Positions 35,075 to 44,169 are shown, counted from the stretch's first letter. The stretch: DNA of 64,000 nt from Hydrogenophaga sp. Root209 (GCF_001428625.1 NZ_LMIE01000003.1:63378-127377); one strand, 5' to 3'. Translations and numbers: made by a program. Notes: a model not told the origin generated them from the sequence alone.

Positions 35075-35491
35075 TCAGCCCTTGGGGTACAGCACCATCT
35101 GCGTGCAGCGGAACAGCGCGATGGTCTTGCCGGTTTCGCGGTGCGTGACCACCGCGTCCCACACCTGCGTGGTGCGGCCGATGTGGGCGGGCGTGGCCAC
35201 GCAATCAATGGTGCCTTCCAGCGCCGTGCCCAGGTGGTTGCTCTTGAGTTCGATGGTGGTGAAGCCCTTGGCATCTTTCGGCAGGTTGGCCACGCAGCCA
35301 TAGCCACAGCTGGTGTCGGCCAGTGTGACCACGCTGCCCGCGTGCAGGAAACCGTTGGGCGCCATGGTGGTCGGCTTCACCGCCAGCTCGGAGCGAACCT
35401 CCTGCGGGCTCACGTGCGTGATCACCAGACCCAGGTGGCCGGGCAGAGCGCCGGCGCCGCGCTGGTTGAATTCGTCGGCAAGCGTGGTCAT
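35075..35491 (-). CDS. PaaI-type hotdog thioesterase
   Basis: A 138-residue hotdog-fold acyl-CoA thioesterase. The key segment APNGFLHAGSVVTLADTSCGYG corresponds to the long helix and catalytic acid of the PaaI/YbgC-type families. The following strands TIELKSNHLGTALEG and WDAVVTHRETGKTIALF are typical. It probably hydrolyses aromatic or short-chain acyl-CoA. The gene is convergent with the thioredoxin gene. Its upstream side, 30 bases before the ATG, is occupied by the large palindromic element at 35522, so its promoter lies in or next to that element. Confidence 0.88.
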   Translation of the reverse strand: MTTLADEFNQRGAGALPGHLGLVITHVSPQEVRSELAVKPTTMAPNGFLHAGSVVTLADTSCGYGCVANLPKDAKGFTTIELKSNHLGTALEGTIDCVATPAHIGRTTQVWDAVVTHRETGKTIALFRCTQMVLYPKG

Positions 35492-35521
35492 GAAAGTCTC
35501 CTGTGGTGGATGTGAATGGCA

Positions 35522-35789
35522 AGGGCCTGTTCACACTATTTTTCCAAGTGCGAATGGGTTGAAAACAGCGCCAATCGAGGCGCGGGACGACGGCCAGACT
35601 GGGTGTCTGGCCTAGGAGTGCAACGAAGAGTGGCGCTGTTTTCAACCCATTCCCTTCGGGTTGCGGTCAAAAAGGCCATGCGCCGCGTTGCGAAGCCTCG
35701 CCGGGCCACCGGCCCGTCTGCGTTTCGCGCCTTGCGCATGGCCTTTTTGATCCGCAACGCGTCTTGGAAAAATAGTGTGAACAGGCCCT
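35522..35789. repeat. 268-bp palindromic cloverleaf element, MITE-like
   Basis: The outer ends are perfect 27-bp inverted repeats (35522-35548 and 35763-35789). Inside lie two further stems: arm 1 pairs 35552-35573 with 35631-35652 (22 bp, perfect) and encloses a small hairpin GGCCAGAC/GTCTGGCC at 35592-35612. Arm 2 pairs 35667-35683 with 35734-35750 (17 bp, perfect), extended by 7 bp past one bulged base, and encloses CGGGCC/GGCCCG at 35702-35716. A single strand could fold into a three-way junction. No transposase or convincing gene is inside, and I see no clear target duplication. It fills the space between the thioesterase and MATE genes. Confidence 0.85.
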
Positions 35790-35793
35790 AGCG

Positions 35794-37152
35794 TCATCGG
35801 GTCCAGCTGCCCAGGCGGATGGCGATGGCCAGCGTGGAGCCGTAGACCACCAGGCTGAGCGCAATGACAGCAAAGAGGCCGCTGGCCGGGGTCTTGAACA
35901 CATGCACGCAAAGCCAGCCACCCACCACCAGGATCATCAGGCGGCCCATGCTGCCGGCCAGCGGCCAGAACATGCGGCCCGCGCCCTGCGACGCAAAGAA
36001 AAGTGCCAGGCCCAGGCCGAAGAAGGCATAGCAGCCACCCACGATGTTGAGGTAGGTGGAGCCCACTGCGAGCACCTCGGCGTCGGTGGTGAACAGGCCC
36101 ATCCACAGCGCAGGCGCCAGGGCGGTGACCACGCCGATGGCGCCGGTGATGGCGGCCACCACCGCACCGCCGGCCCAGGCCACGCGCACCGCGCGCGCCG
36201 ACTGCCCCGCGCCCATGTTGGTGGCCACCATGGCGGTGAGTGCGGTGCCAAAGCCGAAGGCGATCGGCACCAGGATGTACTCCAGCCGCGCCGCCACGCC
36301 ATAGCCCGCGAGCGCGGCCGTGCCATAGCTGCCCACAAAAGCCGTGGCCACGGCGATGGAAGCGTTGCTGATCACCGGGCTCAGCGACGCCGGCAAGCCC
36401 ACGCGCAGGATGTCGCGCAGCAGCGGCAGATGCAGGCGCCAGGGCGAGCGTTGCAGGTGCACGGCACCATCGCGGCGCAGCAGCCAGGCCACCATCACCC
36501 CGGCAGACAGCGCGTTGACCACCAGCGTGCTGACAGCGGCACCCGCCACACCCATGCCCGGCACGGGCCCCCAGCCGAACACCAGCAGCGGTGCCAGTGC
36601 GAGGTGCAGCAGCGCCGTGCCCAGCAGCAGCACCGAGGGCAGCACCATGTTGCCCGCGCCGCGCACCACGGCGGCCAGCACGTTGGTGAACCAGATGATC
36701 AGTGCGCCGCTGAACAGCACGTTCGAATACGCCAGCGCCGCCTCCAGCGCGGCGCCGCGCCCGCCCATGCCACCGAAGATGCTGCGCCCGAAGCCGAGCA
36801 GGGCCAGCATGAACAGCGCTGCCAACGCCGCCGAGATGAACAGTGCCTGCTGCGCCAGACGGCTGGCGTCTTCGCTGCGGCCCGCCCCCAGCGCGCGCGC
36901 CACGGCCGCGGTGGTGGCGCCACCAATGCCGCCGGCCGACATCTGCAGCATCAGCATCGACAGCGGAAACACCAGCGCGATGCCGGCCAGCGCATCCGCG
37001 CCCACGAGCCCGAGGATGTAGCCGTCGTAGCCGATCACGATCGTGGCCGCGAACAGGCCCATCACGTTGGGCGTGGCCAGGCGAAACAGCGTGGGCAACA
37101 GCGGCGCGTGCAGCATCTGCTGCAGGCGGGTCTGGGCAAGCACCGAACTCAT
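35794..37152 (-). CDS. MATE-family efflux transporter
   Basis: A 452-residue inner-membrane protein with about 12 hydrophobic segments in two related halves. The N-terminal signature PTLFRLATPNVMGLFAATIV and the segment AGGIGGATTAAVARALGAG are typical of MATE proteins, which export drugs or metabolites against sodium or protons; the Ala-Gly-rich segments recur in the second half (GLPASLSPVISNASIAVATA). Its start overlaps the stop of the SDR gene by ATGA, so the two are translationally coupled. The stop lies four bases from the palindromic element. TetR operators upstream of the SDR gene probably control both. Confidence 0.9.
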   Translation of the reverse strand: MSSVLAQTRLQQMLHAPLLPTLFRLATPNVMGLFAATIVIGYDGYILGLVGADALAGIALVFPLSMLMLQMSAGGIGGATTAAVARALGAGRSEDASRLAQQALFISAALAALFMLALLGFGRSIFGGMGGRGAALEAALAYSNVLFSGALIIWFTNVLAAVVRGAGNMVLPSVLLLGTALLHLALAPLLVFGWGPVPGMGVAGAAVSTLVVNALSAGVMVAWLLRRDGAVHLQRSPWRLHLPLLRDILRVGLPASLSPVISNASIAVATAFVGSYGTAALAGYGVAARLEYILVPIAFGFGTALTAMVATNMGAGQSARAVRVAWAGGAVVAAITGAIGVVTALAPALWMGLFTTDAEVLAVGSTYLNIVGGCYAFFGLGLALFFASQGAGRMFWPLAGSMGRLMILVVGGWLCVHVFKTPASGLFAVIALSLVVYGSTLAIAIRLGSWTR

Positions 37153-37856
37153 GGCGTGGGGTTTCGCAGGTAAACACCCGGCTCGGCCGACAGGCCGCGC
37201 TTGACCTGCTGCGTGATCTCGTCGCCCAGCACCTCTTCGGCACCGGTCTCCAGCGCGTCGAAGGCGCGGCGCACGATGTCCTCGGGTGTTGACTTCGGCA
37301 TCTCCAGGCCCTGCGTCAGGTCGGTGTCCACAAAGCCCATGTGCAGGCCGAGCACCTGCGTGCCCTGCGCGCGCAGCTCGTTGCGCAGGCCATTGGTCAG
37401 CGCCCAGGCGGCGGACTTGCTCGCGCCGTACGCGGCCAGCATCGGCGAGTTGATCCAGCTCGCGATCGACAACACATTGAGGATCGCGCCACCGCCATGC
37501 GACGCGAGCACGGGTGCGAAGGCCTGGCTCACGCGCAGCGGGCCGAAGAAGTTGGTCTCCATCTGGCTGCGCGCCGCCTCGAGGCTGTCGGCCGTGAGGA
37601 AGCCGCCCAGGGAGGCGATGCCGGCGTTGTTGATCACGAGCGTCACATCGCCAGCGTGCCGCGCGGCCGCGGCCACCTGCTCGGCGTTGTTCACGTCGAG
37701 CGCGATCGGCTCGACGCCGGGCAGTGTCACGCTGGCCGGGTTGCGCGCGCCGGCGTAGACCTTGCGCGCGCCGCGCGCCAGCGCCTCGCGGGCAAAAGCC
37801 AGGCCAATACCTCGGTTGGCTCCAGTGATGAGAACGGTGGCGTTGTGGAGTTGCAT
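37149..37856 (-). CDS. Short-chain dehydrogenase/reductase
   Basis: A 235-residue classical SDR. The nucleotide-binding motif is TGANRGIGLAF at residues 11-21, followed by NNAGIASLGG, the catalytic Ser in VLSIASWINS and YGASK with the catalytic Tyr and Lys. The cofactor is likely NADP (basic residue after the second strand, YAGARN). The substrate is unknown. It precedes the MATE gene with a 4-base overlap and follows the TetR gene; a TetR-like operator at 37895 is 39 bases upstream of the start. The trio suggests modification and export of a toxic compound. Confidence 0.9.
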   Translation of the reverse strand: MQLHNATVLITGANRGIGLAFAREALARGARKVYAGARNPASVTLPGVEPIALDVNNAEQVAAAARHAGDVTLVINNAGIASLGGFLTADSLEAARSQMETNFFGPLRVSQAFAPVLASHGGGAILNVLSIASWINSPMLAAYGASKSAAWALTNGLRNELRAQGTQVLGLHMGFVDTDLTQGLEMPKSTPEDIVRRAFDALETGAEEVLGDEITQQVKRGLSAEPGVYLRNPTP

Positions 37857-37894
37857 GGTTCAGGTTCCAGATTGACTGCGGTGGCGGGCTTGAT

Positions 37895-37910
37895 TATGAC
37901 GACCGTCATA
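37895..37910. promoter_or_regulatory. TetR operator candidate upstream of SDR-MATE
   Basis: TATGAC-GACC-GTCATA is a perfect 6-bp inverted repeat. Its core ATGACG-N2-CGTCAT is repeated at 38558-38579 in front of the tetR-like gene. Two copies of one operator before both units make joint repression by this TetR protein likely. Confidence 0.7.
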
Positions 37911-37949
37911 TTCAAGAACGAAGAAAAACGCTTTGAGATGGCACATGGC

Positions 37950-38540
37950 TCAGGCCGGGGGAGAGACGTCGTGCTGCGCCAGCAGGGCGCTGCGGTTGGC
38001 GGCCAGCAAAGCCTTGCCTTCGGCGTTGTCGCCCAGGGCGCGGGCGAGCTGCAGTGCACCCACCATCTGGCTGGCGATGGCAGCGGCGATGCCGGGCTCG
38101 GCATCGGCGGGCAGGGATTGTTCGACCAGGGCCATCAGGCTGCGCACGCGCTGGGCGGCGGCGGCGCGCACCTCGGGCGACTGGCGCGGCATCTCGGAGA
38201 CGAGCGCGGCCACGGCACAGCCGTTTTCGGTGCCGCTCAAATGGCGGTCCGACAGGTAGCCCTCGATGAGCGCCTTGAACGGGCTGGCGCCGCGCGCCTG
38301 GCGCGTGGCGCTGCCCTTGGCGATGCGGCTGGCGCTTTGCTGCCCGGCGTGCTCCAGGGCCTCGACCAGCAACGCGTCGCGCGAGGCGAAGTGGGCATAG
38401 AACCCACCGTGGGTCAGGCCCGCCTCTTTCATGATGTCGGCCACGCCGACCCCGTTGAACCCGGCGCGCCGGATCACGCGCGCGGCCGTGTCAAGGATGC
38501 GTTCGTGGGTCAGGGCCTTGCGGCTGGGTGCGATTTCCAT
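37950..38540 (-). CDS. TetR-family transcriptional repressor
   Basis: A 196-residue TetR regulator. The HTH is at residues 10-57 (LTHERILDTAARVIRRAGFN, then VGVADIMKEAGLTHGGFYAH), and the rest is the ligand-binding all-helical domain with a GCAVAALVSEMPRQSPE segment typical of the TetR_C branch near AcrR and NemR relatives. It probably represses itself and the SDR-MATE pair through the matching operators at 38558 and 37895, and releases DNA on binding a toxic compound. The start ATG at 38540 is followed by a standard HTH spacing. Confidence 0.92.
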   Translation of the reverse strand: MEIAPSRKALTHERILDTAARVIRRAGFNGVGVADIMKEAGLTHGGFYAHFASRDALLVEALEHAGQQSASRIAKGSATRQARGASPFKALIEGYLSDRHLSGTENGCAVAALVSEMPRQSPEVRAAAAQRVRSLMALVEQSLPADAEPGIAAAIASQMVGALQLARALGDNAEGKALLAANRSALLAQHDVSPPA

Positions 38541-38557
38541 GGGCGCATTGTAACCAC

Positions 38558-38579
38558 CAATATGACGAACGTCATATTG
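38558..38579. promoter_or_regulatory. TetR autoregulatory operator candidate
   Basis: CAATATGAC-GAAC-GTCATATTG is a perfect 9-bp inverted repeat with a 4-base spacer, 18 bases upstream of the tetR start. It shares ATGACG-N2-CGTCAT with the site upstream of the SDR gene. Confidence 0.75.
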
Positions 38580-38620
38580 TCAAAACCCTGCCGCGGATGC
38601 GGATTTTGTGTTGCGCCCGA

Positions 38621-40165
38621 TCAGGCGTGGGCCAGCTTGAACACCGCCACCGCCTGCACCATCTGCGCAGCCTGCGTCTTCAGGCTGGAAGCCGCGGCGG
38701 CGCTTTGCTCCACCAGGGCCGCGTTCTGCTGCGTGGCCTGGTCCATCTGTGTCACGGCTTCGCCCACCTGCGCCACACCCGAACTCTGCTCGACGCTGGC
38801 CGAGCTGATCTCACCCATGATGTCGGTCACGCGCTGGATCGCGCCCACCACTTCGGCCATGGTCACACCGGCACGGTCGACCAGCGCCGTGCCCTGCGCC
38901 ACGCGGTCCACGCTGGCGTTGATCAGTTCCTTGATCTCCTTCGCCGCGCCCGCGCTGCGCTGGGCCAGGTTGCGCACCTCACCGGCCACCACCGCAAAGC
39001 CACGGCCCTGTTCGCCGGCACGCGCGGCCTCCACGGCGGCGTTGAGCGCCAGGATGTTGGTCTGGAAGGCAATGCCGTCGATCACGCTGATGATGTCGGC
39101 GATCTTCTTCGAGCTGTCGTTGATGCCCTTCATGGTGTCCACCACCTGAGCCACCACATCGCCACCTTGCGTGGCCACGGTGGACGCGCTCAGGGCCAGC
39201 TTGTTGGCTTCCTGCGCGTTGTCGGCGTTCTGGCGCACGGTCGAGCTGAGCTCTTCCATCGAAGCAGCGGTTTCTTCGAGAGCGCTGGCCTGTTGCTCGG
39301 TGCGCGCGGAGAGGTCGTCGTTGCCTTGCGAAATTTCGGCGCTGGCGGTGGCCACGCCCTCGGCGTTGCCACGCACGTTGGACACCACGCGGGCCAGGCT
39401 GTCCTGCATGCCCTTGAGGGCCTGCAGCAACTGGGCGGCTTCGTCGCGGCCATCGGTGTCGATCGGCTGCGTGAGATCGCCTGCGGCAATCAGGCGCGCG
39501 CTCTCGGCGGCCTTGCGCAAGGGCACCGTGATCGACCGGCTCAGCATGAAGGCCGCAGCCGCACCCAGCAACAGGGCCAGCACGCCACCGGCGATCAGGA
39601 TGACGCGCCCGGCGGCCGCCTCTTTCTCAGCGTTCTTCAGCATCGTGTCGTAGATGTCTTGCTGGCGCTGCTCGAGCTTGAAGATCGAGTCGAGGTAGGC
39701 ATCGGCGAGGGGCCGAAGATCGCGCTCCAGCGCCGCGCTCACATCTTCTCCGGCCATCCGGGCTTTCATCAGATTGGCGCGGGGTGTGCGATAGGCCTCG
39801 CGTGCGGCGTCGATGCCGGCCAGCAACCGCTTGCCTTCTTCCGACTCGATCAGCTCGATGATCCGCTTGCGCGAGGCCAGCGTCACTTCGGAGGTCTTGT
39901 CCATGTCGGCCTGCCACGCGGGAATGCGGCTGGTGTCGGAATCAAGGATGGCGGCGCGGGTGCGCACCCAGTTGACATCGATGGTCTGGCGCCACCGCAC
40001 GGCCAGTTGCAGCTTTTCGTTGTCCACCGTGGCCAGTTTGCGCGTGGTGTTGCTCAGTTCCTGAAGGCGCCAGACGCCGATGCCAGCCATCATCGCGGTG
40101 ATGAGCAGGACGATCCCGAATGCAAGGGCGAGTCGGCTGCCGACCTTGATGTTGTTGAGTTTCAT
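38621..40165 (-). CDS. Methyl-accepting chemotaxis protein, Tar-like
   Basis: A 514-residue chemoreceptor. The first membrane segment is at about 10-32, then a four-helix-bundle periplasmic sensor (about 33-190), a second membrane segment ([15 protein letters not shown]), a HAMP domain and a full signalling domain with tip [20 protein letters not shown]. There is no C-terminal pentapeptide. A GTG-started frame opens further upstream at 40243, but the ATG at 40165 ([14 protein letters not shown]) gives the usual receptor N-terminus. It differs from the receptor at the left edge, which has a Cache sensor. No cheA or cheW gene is nearby. Confidence 0.94.
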   Translation of the reverse strand: MKLNNIKVGSRLALAFGIVLLITAMMAGIGVWRLQELSNTTRKLATVDNEKLQLAVRWRQTIDVNWVRTRAAILDSDTSRIPAWQADMDKTSEVTLASRKRIIELIESEEGKRLLAGIDAAREAYRTPRANLMKARMAGEDVSAALERDLRPLADAYLDSIFKLEQRQQDIYDTMLKNAEKEAAAGRVILIAGGVLALLLGAAAAFMLSRSITVPLRKAAESARLIAAGDLTQPIDTDGRDEAAQLLQALKGMQDSLARVVSNVRGNAEGVATASAEISQGNDDLSARTEQQASALEETAASMEELSSTVRQNADNAQEANKLALSASTVATQGGDVVAQVVDTMKGINDSSKKIADIISVIDGIAFQTNILALNAAVEAARAGEQGRGFAVVAGEVRNLAQRSAGAAKEIKELINASVDRVAQGTALVDRAGVTMAEVVGAIQRVTDIMGEISSASVEQSSGVAQVGEAVTQMDQATQQNAALVEQSAAAASSLKTQAAQMVQAVAVFKLAHA

Positions 40166-40296
40166 GCGCAAGCTTTCCGGCAGGTGATAAAAGAGGTCGA
40201 GACAAAATTGTGAGGCGCGCCTCATCGAGAGGCGACCCTGCACATCCAGACATTGAATCGTCGGTTTTGCCGAATTCTTTAATCAGCCGGGCTCAG

Positions 40297-40322
40297 CGCT
40301 GGCCGTCGTTCACCGGCCAGCG
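40297..40322 (-). terminator. Possible hairpin terminator after exonuclease gene
   Basis: CGCTGGCCG and CGGCCAGCG form a 9-bp stem with an 8-base loop just past the stop of the minus-strand exonuclease gene. No U-run follows, so a true intrinsic terminator is uncertain. Confidence 0.35.
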
Positions 40323-40331
40323 GGCAAGGGC

Positions 40332-41333
40332 CTACAGCCCCCGCTGTGACACCTCCCCCGATCTCGCCGAGTAGCGCACCCGGCTGTCCAGCGCCTCGAT
40401 GTCCACACGTGCGCTGCGCCGCCCGTACACCTGCGCCTTCAGCCATTCGAGTTCGGCGTCCAGATGCTGCGCGTCGGGCACGGTGCAAAACCAGACCTTG
40501 GTGTCCGCATCCCAGCGGTAGCCCCGGCTTTTGAGCTGGTCCTTGGACTCGAACGGCGAGCCGGTGGCACGCAGCTTGAAACGGGGCAACGAGGCGGCCG
40601 TGATCAGCTGCGAGAAGCCCGTGGTCGCGCTCCCGGCCACTTTCTTCGACAAGACCTGCAGCAAGGCATGGCAATCCACCTGGGCGCGGTGGGCGTCGAA
40701 GAACCAACCTTGGTCCTGGGCCAGCGCGCTCAGCTTGGACGAGCCCGCGCCGGCGGCCTTCCAGTCGATGTCGGCAAACGAGCACGCCCAGGCTTTGGCG
40801 GCAAAACAGGGGAACCGGGTTTCCACAAACGGGCGGTCGAAACCGGCGTTGTGCGCCACGATCAGATCGGCCCTCAACACCATGGACTCGACCTGCGCAT
40901 CGTCCAGGCGATGCCCCTGGACCATGTCATCGCTGATGCCAGTCACCTCCCGCGCCACCGCTGGAATGGGCATGCCGGGGTCTTCGAATCCTTCAAACAG
41001 CTCGACCGGCCCGAACGGCAAGCCGGTGGCCATGTCCACCTGCACCAGCAGCATGGCCAGTTCGATGATCTTGTCGGCCGGGTGCGAGAGGCCGGTGGTT
41101 TCGGTGTCGAGCACCAGCACGCGCCGACAGGTCGGGATGGTTTGCCCCGAAGCCACGGGCAGGGGTCCGAAATCCGTGACGGGGACGAGACGCCGCAGAA
41201 CGCGGAAATCAGGATGCCGCTCCAACCGCTGGGCGATCTTCTCCAAGCTGGACAGGGGCGATGGACGGGTGGGTTCAGCGGACACGCTTTGTGCCGGACC
41301 CGGTGAATCGAATGCAAAACTGGACTGGTTCAT
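40332..41333 (-). CDS. DnaQ-like 3'-5' exonuclease (DEDDh)
   Basis: A 333-residue protein with an exonuclease domain of the DNA polymerase III epsilon superfamily at about residues 70-235. Exo I is VLDTETTGLSH, Exo II is VAHNAGFDRPFVE and Exo III is HRAQVDCHALLQVL, giving the DEDDh metal-binding set. The C-terminal part (FESKDQLKSRGYRWDADTKV) is a short basic domain found in other stand-alone DnaQ-like proteins. It is too long and differently flanked to be the replicative dnaQ, so a repair or RNA role is likelier. It follows the methyltransferase gene after 9 bases in the same direction. Confidence 0.88.
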   Translation of the reverse strand: MNQSSFAFDSPGPAQSVSAEPTRPSPLSSLEKIAQRLERHPDFRVLRRLVPVTDFGPLPVASGQTIPTCRRVLVLDTETTGLSHPADKIIELAMLLVQVDMATGLPFGPVELFEGFEDPGMPIPAVAREVTGISDDMVQGHRLDDAQVESMVLRADLIVAHNAGFDRPFVETRFPCFAAKAWACSFADIDWKAAGAGSSKLSALAQDQGWFFDAHRAQVDCHALLQVLSKKVAGSATTGFSQLITAASLPRFKLRATGSPFESKDQLKSRGYRWDADTKVWFCTVPDAQHLDAELEWLKAQVYGRRSARVDIEALDSRVRYSARSGEVSQRGL

Positions 41334-41342
41334 CGAACAAGC

Positions 41343-42155
41343 CTACCCGACTCGCAGCCCCTTGATCGCCCAGGCAGCGGCCTGGAGATGAATGCTGCCA
41401 TCGGGTTGTGTCGGCAGTTCGCGCTGCAACAGATCCCGAATGGCGTCCTGCTCGTGCGGCGCCAACCCGGCCAGCCAGGTCGGCGCGGCGCCCTGGCGAC
41501 CGAGAAAGGGTTGCCAGTAGTCGTCGAAGCTTGAGAAACGGGTCGGTATGTCGATGGCGCGGACTTCGACCTGGGTCAGGCCCGCGTCAACCCACAAGGA
41601 TCGCAGCGGCTGCGGCGCACACACGGGAAAGCGGCTGGCCTCGTCCGGCACCTCGGCCGGGCCGCACACGGCGATCGCAGCATCCCAGAAACGCCGCATC
41701 ATCTGCATGCCGCCGGCGTAGTCCCAGACATAGGCGGCCACCTGTCCGTATGGCCGCGTGATCCGCGCCATCTCGGCCACCATGGTCGCCGGCTGAGCCA
41801 CGAAATTGAGCACGAGCCCGGAGACAGCCGCATCGCAACTGGCGGTCTCCATGGGCAACGCGAGGGCATCGGCGACCGAGAAGCGCGCTCGAGCGTCGGC
41901 GATGTTCGCCGATGCGAAACCGACGAAGCCGGCCGACTTGTCGATCGCGTGGATGGATCGGGGGTTGCAGTGGCTCAGGATGGCGTGTGTCAGCGCAGCT
42001 GTTCCGCAACCGATGTCGGCCCAGTCCGCGCCCGGCCTGGCGGCCAGCCAGCGGGTGAATTCCGTCGCCACCCGTCGGCTCCAGCGCCCCACGTACAGCT
42101 CGTAGGGACCGGCCTCGCCCCAGCGGTCGTTTGTGGGCACTTGCTGATGAGTCAT
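41343..42155 (-). CDS. Class I SAM-dependent methyltransferase
   Basis: A 270-residue methyltransferase. Motif I is WADIGCGTAALTHAILSHC, the acidic end of strand 2 is AIDKSAGF, and ADALALPMETASCDAAVSGL is the motif II region. The N-terminal segment VGRWSRRVATEFTRWL is common in small-molecule methyltransferases of the UbiE-like group. GGAG six bases before the ATG at 42155 fixes the start; a longer frame to 42482 would overlap the BKACE gene. It is probably co-transcribed with the exonuclease gene (9-base gap). The substrate is unknown. Confidence 0.85.
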   Translation of the reverse strand: MTHQQVPTNDRWGEAGPYELYVGRWSRRVATEFTRWLAARPGADWADIGCGTAALTHAILSHCNPRSIHAIDKSAGFVGFASANIADARARFSVADALALPMETASCDAAVSGLVLNFVAQPATMVAEMARITRPYGQVAAYVWDYAGGMQMMRRFWDAAIAVCGPAEVPDEASRFPVCAPQPLRSLWVDAGLTQVEVRAIDIPTRFSSFDDYWQPFLGRQGAAPTWLAGLAPHEQDAIRDLLQRELPTQPDGSIHLQAAAWAIKGLRVG

Positions 42156-42231
42156 CTGCTTCTCCACCATCTGATGAGAGCGCGCCAGTCTGGCAGAGGG
42201 GACGTGAGGAATCAAGCGGTGGGCCCGGCGC

Positions 42232-43290
42232 TCACGCCACCTTGCGCAGAAAGCCCTGCTGGCGGCCGGGTGCGTTGGGCGCGAAGCCGTTGGCGGCCAG
42301 GGTTTCTTCCACCGTGTCGTAGAACACGCCGATCTTGAGGATTTCGCGTGCCTGCTTGCCATTGGCCACGGGCCGCCCGAATTCGTTGGCCATGCGCACC
42401 AGCTGTTCAACCTGCCGCGCCGTGCCCATCTTCTCGGTGCGCGACTGGTTCCAGATGTTGTCCTCGATGCCGCAGCGCACATGCAGGCCCATGGCCATGC
42501 CGATCATGTTGATGGGCAACACGTTGCGCATGCTGCTTTCCACCGTGAGCATGGTGCCGTCGGGAATGGCGCGCACGAAGTTGGCCAGGTTGTAGATGTT
42601 GGGGGCGTCCATGCCGCCGCTGATGGCCACCCAGTTGCACACCAGCGGCCCCTTGTAGATGCCGCGGCGGATCAGGCGCTCCACGGTTTCGAAACTGTTG
42701 AGGTTGTAGAACTGGAAGGCGCTCTGGATGCCGGCGGCGCTGAGGCGGCGCACATGCTCCTCGACGAAGCTGGGTGTGGAAGGCACGACCATTTCGGTGT
42801 AGGCGCGGCGACCCTCGGGCGTGGCCATGGAGGTGCCGGCGATGTCGGCATCTTCCATGTGCTCGGTCACGTTCATCTGCGTGGTGTTGACGGTGACCGT
42901 CACCTGGTCGGGCTGGGGATCGAGTTCGGCCAGCATGTGGCGGGTGTCGTCCGAAAGCCACTTGGCCAAGGCCCCGTCGTTCTCGGGCGCAAAGCTGATG
43001 GAGCCACCGACCTGAATGATCATGTCGGGCACCGCCTTGCGCACACCGGCGATCAGCTCGTTGAACATGGACAGGCGTTTGCTGCCCTTGCCGTCGAGTT
43101 CGCGCACGTGCAGGTGCAGCACCGAGGCGCCCGCGTTGTAGCAGTCCACCGCCTTCTGCACCTGCTCTTCCATGGTCACTGCAACGTCCTCGGGGAAGTC
43201 CGAGGGAATCCACTCCGGGCCGTAGGGCGCGGCGGTGATGACCAGGGGTTGCTGGTTCTCGGTGAAGAGGTGGCCGTCGAGAAAGTTCAT
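42232..43290 (-). CDS. BKACE-family beta-keto acid cleavage enzyme (DUF849)
   Basis: A 352-residue TIM-barrel enzyme of the 3-keto-5-aminohexanoate cleavage enzyme family. These Zn-dependent enzymes condense a beta-keto acid with acetyl-CoA and cleave it to acetoacetate and a new CoA ester. The Zn-binding HxH is in VLHLHVRELDGKGSK near residue 57, after the strand LVITAAPYGPEW. Later VGGSISFAPEN and the segment PLVCNWVAISGGMDAPN shape the active site. It is the last gene of a minus-strand operon with a TauD-type dioxygenase and a quinone reductase. Known members act in lysine, carnitine and betaine routes; which applies here is open. Confidence 0.87.
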   Translation of the reverse strand: MNFLDGHLFTENQQPLVITAAPYGPEWIPSDFPEDVAVTMEEQVQKAVDCYNAGASVLHLHVRELDGKGSKRLSMFNELIAGVRKAVPDMIIQVGGSISFAPENDGALAKWLSDDTRHMLAELDPQPDQVTVTVNTTQMNVTEHMEDADIAGTSMATPEGRRAYTEMVVPSTPSFVEEHVRRLSAAGIQSAFQFYNLNSFETVERLIRRGIYKGPLVCNWVAISGGMDAPNIYNLANFVRAIPDGTMLTVESSMRNVLPINMIGMAMGLHVRCGIEDNIWNQSRTEKMGTARQVEQLVRMANEFGRPVANGKQAREILKIGVFYDTVEETLAANGFAPNAPGRQQGFLRKVA

Positions 43291-43320
43291 GGTGTGTCTC
43301 CGGGGTGAATGTGAAGAGAG

Positions 43321-44169
43321 TCAGAAGGTGGGCGTGCCCACGATGCCGGCGCGTTCCATCTTGCGGTGGCAAGGCGGGTAGTCCATCACCGCGTAGTGCT
43401 GCGTGGACCGGTTGTCCCAGATCGCCATGCTGCCGGGCTTCCAGCGCCAGCGAACCTGGTATTCGGGGATCAGTGCCTGGTTGATCAGGTACTGCAGCAG
43501 CGCGCTGGCGCCCTGCGTGTAGTCCTGTCCCACACGCACGTTGTCGGGCGTGTGGAAGTTGGTGAAGTGGGTGGTGAAGGCATTCACGAACAACACCTTC
43601 TCGCCGGTCTCGGGGTGGGTGCGCACCACGGGGTGCTCGGGGTCCGGAAACTGGGCCTTGAGCGCCAGGCGCTTTTCCATCGGCATGGCGGCCCCGAAGC
43701 TGGCTTCGATGCTGTGGCGTGCGCGCAGATGGGCGATCTGCGCTTTCACCGCGTCGGGCAATCGCTCGTAGGCCAGCGCCATGTTGGCCCACATGGTGTC
43801 ACCGCCCACCGGTGGGCATTCCACGCAGCGCAGCACACAGCCCATGGGCGGGCTTTCGCGCCAGGTGGCGTCGGTGTGCCAGGCGTTTTCGTAGCGGTCG
43901 TTCGGTGCGTCGGGTGTCTTGTAGATGCGCACCAGGCCGGGGTGGTCGGGGTCGCTGCCGGCCACCGGGTGGTCTTCCAGCTCGCCGAAACGGCGTGCGA
44001 AGGCCACATGGTCGGCGCGACTGATGGCCTGGTCGCGCAGGAACAGCACCTTGTGCTTCAGCAGCGCCGCGCGGATCTCGGCGAACAGGCCGTCGTCGCG
44101 CACCGCATCGGCCAGGTTGAGGTCGGAAAGCTCCGCGCCAATGGCGCAGGTCAGTGGTTCGATCTTCAT
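43321..44169 (-). CDS. TauD/TfdA-family Fe(II)/2-oxoglutarate dioxygenase
   Basis: A 282-residue cytoplasmic dioxygenase that uses 2-oxoglutarate and oxygen to hydroxylate a small acid, often releasing sulfite, an amine or a phenol. The metal ligands are H and D in AWHTDATWRE and the distal His in STQHYAVMDYPP. The 2-oxoglutarate-binding Arg is probably in the CHRKMERAG tail. Family signature GELEDHPVAGSDPDHPGLV is present. It lies between the BKACE gene (30-base gap) and the quinone reductase gene (32-base gap). Substrates such as taurine, carnitine-related compounds or chlorophenoxy acids are all possible. Confidence 0.9.
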   Translation of the reverse strand: MKIEPLTCAIGAELSDLNLADAVRDDGLFAEIRAALLKHKVLFLRDQAISRADHVAFARRFGELEDHPVAGSDPDHPGLVRIYKTPDAPNDRYENAWHTDATWRESPPMGCVLRCVECPPVGGDTMWANMALAYERLPDAVKAQIAHLRARHSIEASFGAAMPMEKRLALKAQFPDPEHPVVRTHPETGEKVLFVNAFTTHFTNFHTPDNVRVGQDYTQGASALLQYLINQALIPEYQVRWRWKPGSMAIWDNRSTQHYAVMDYPPCHRKMERAGIVGTPTF

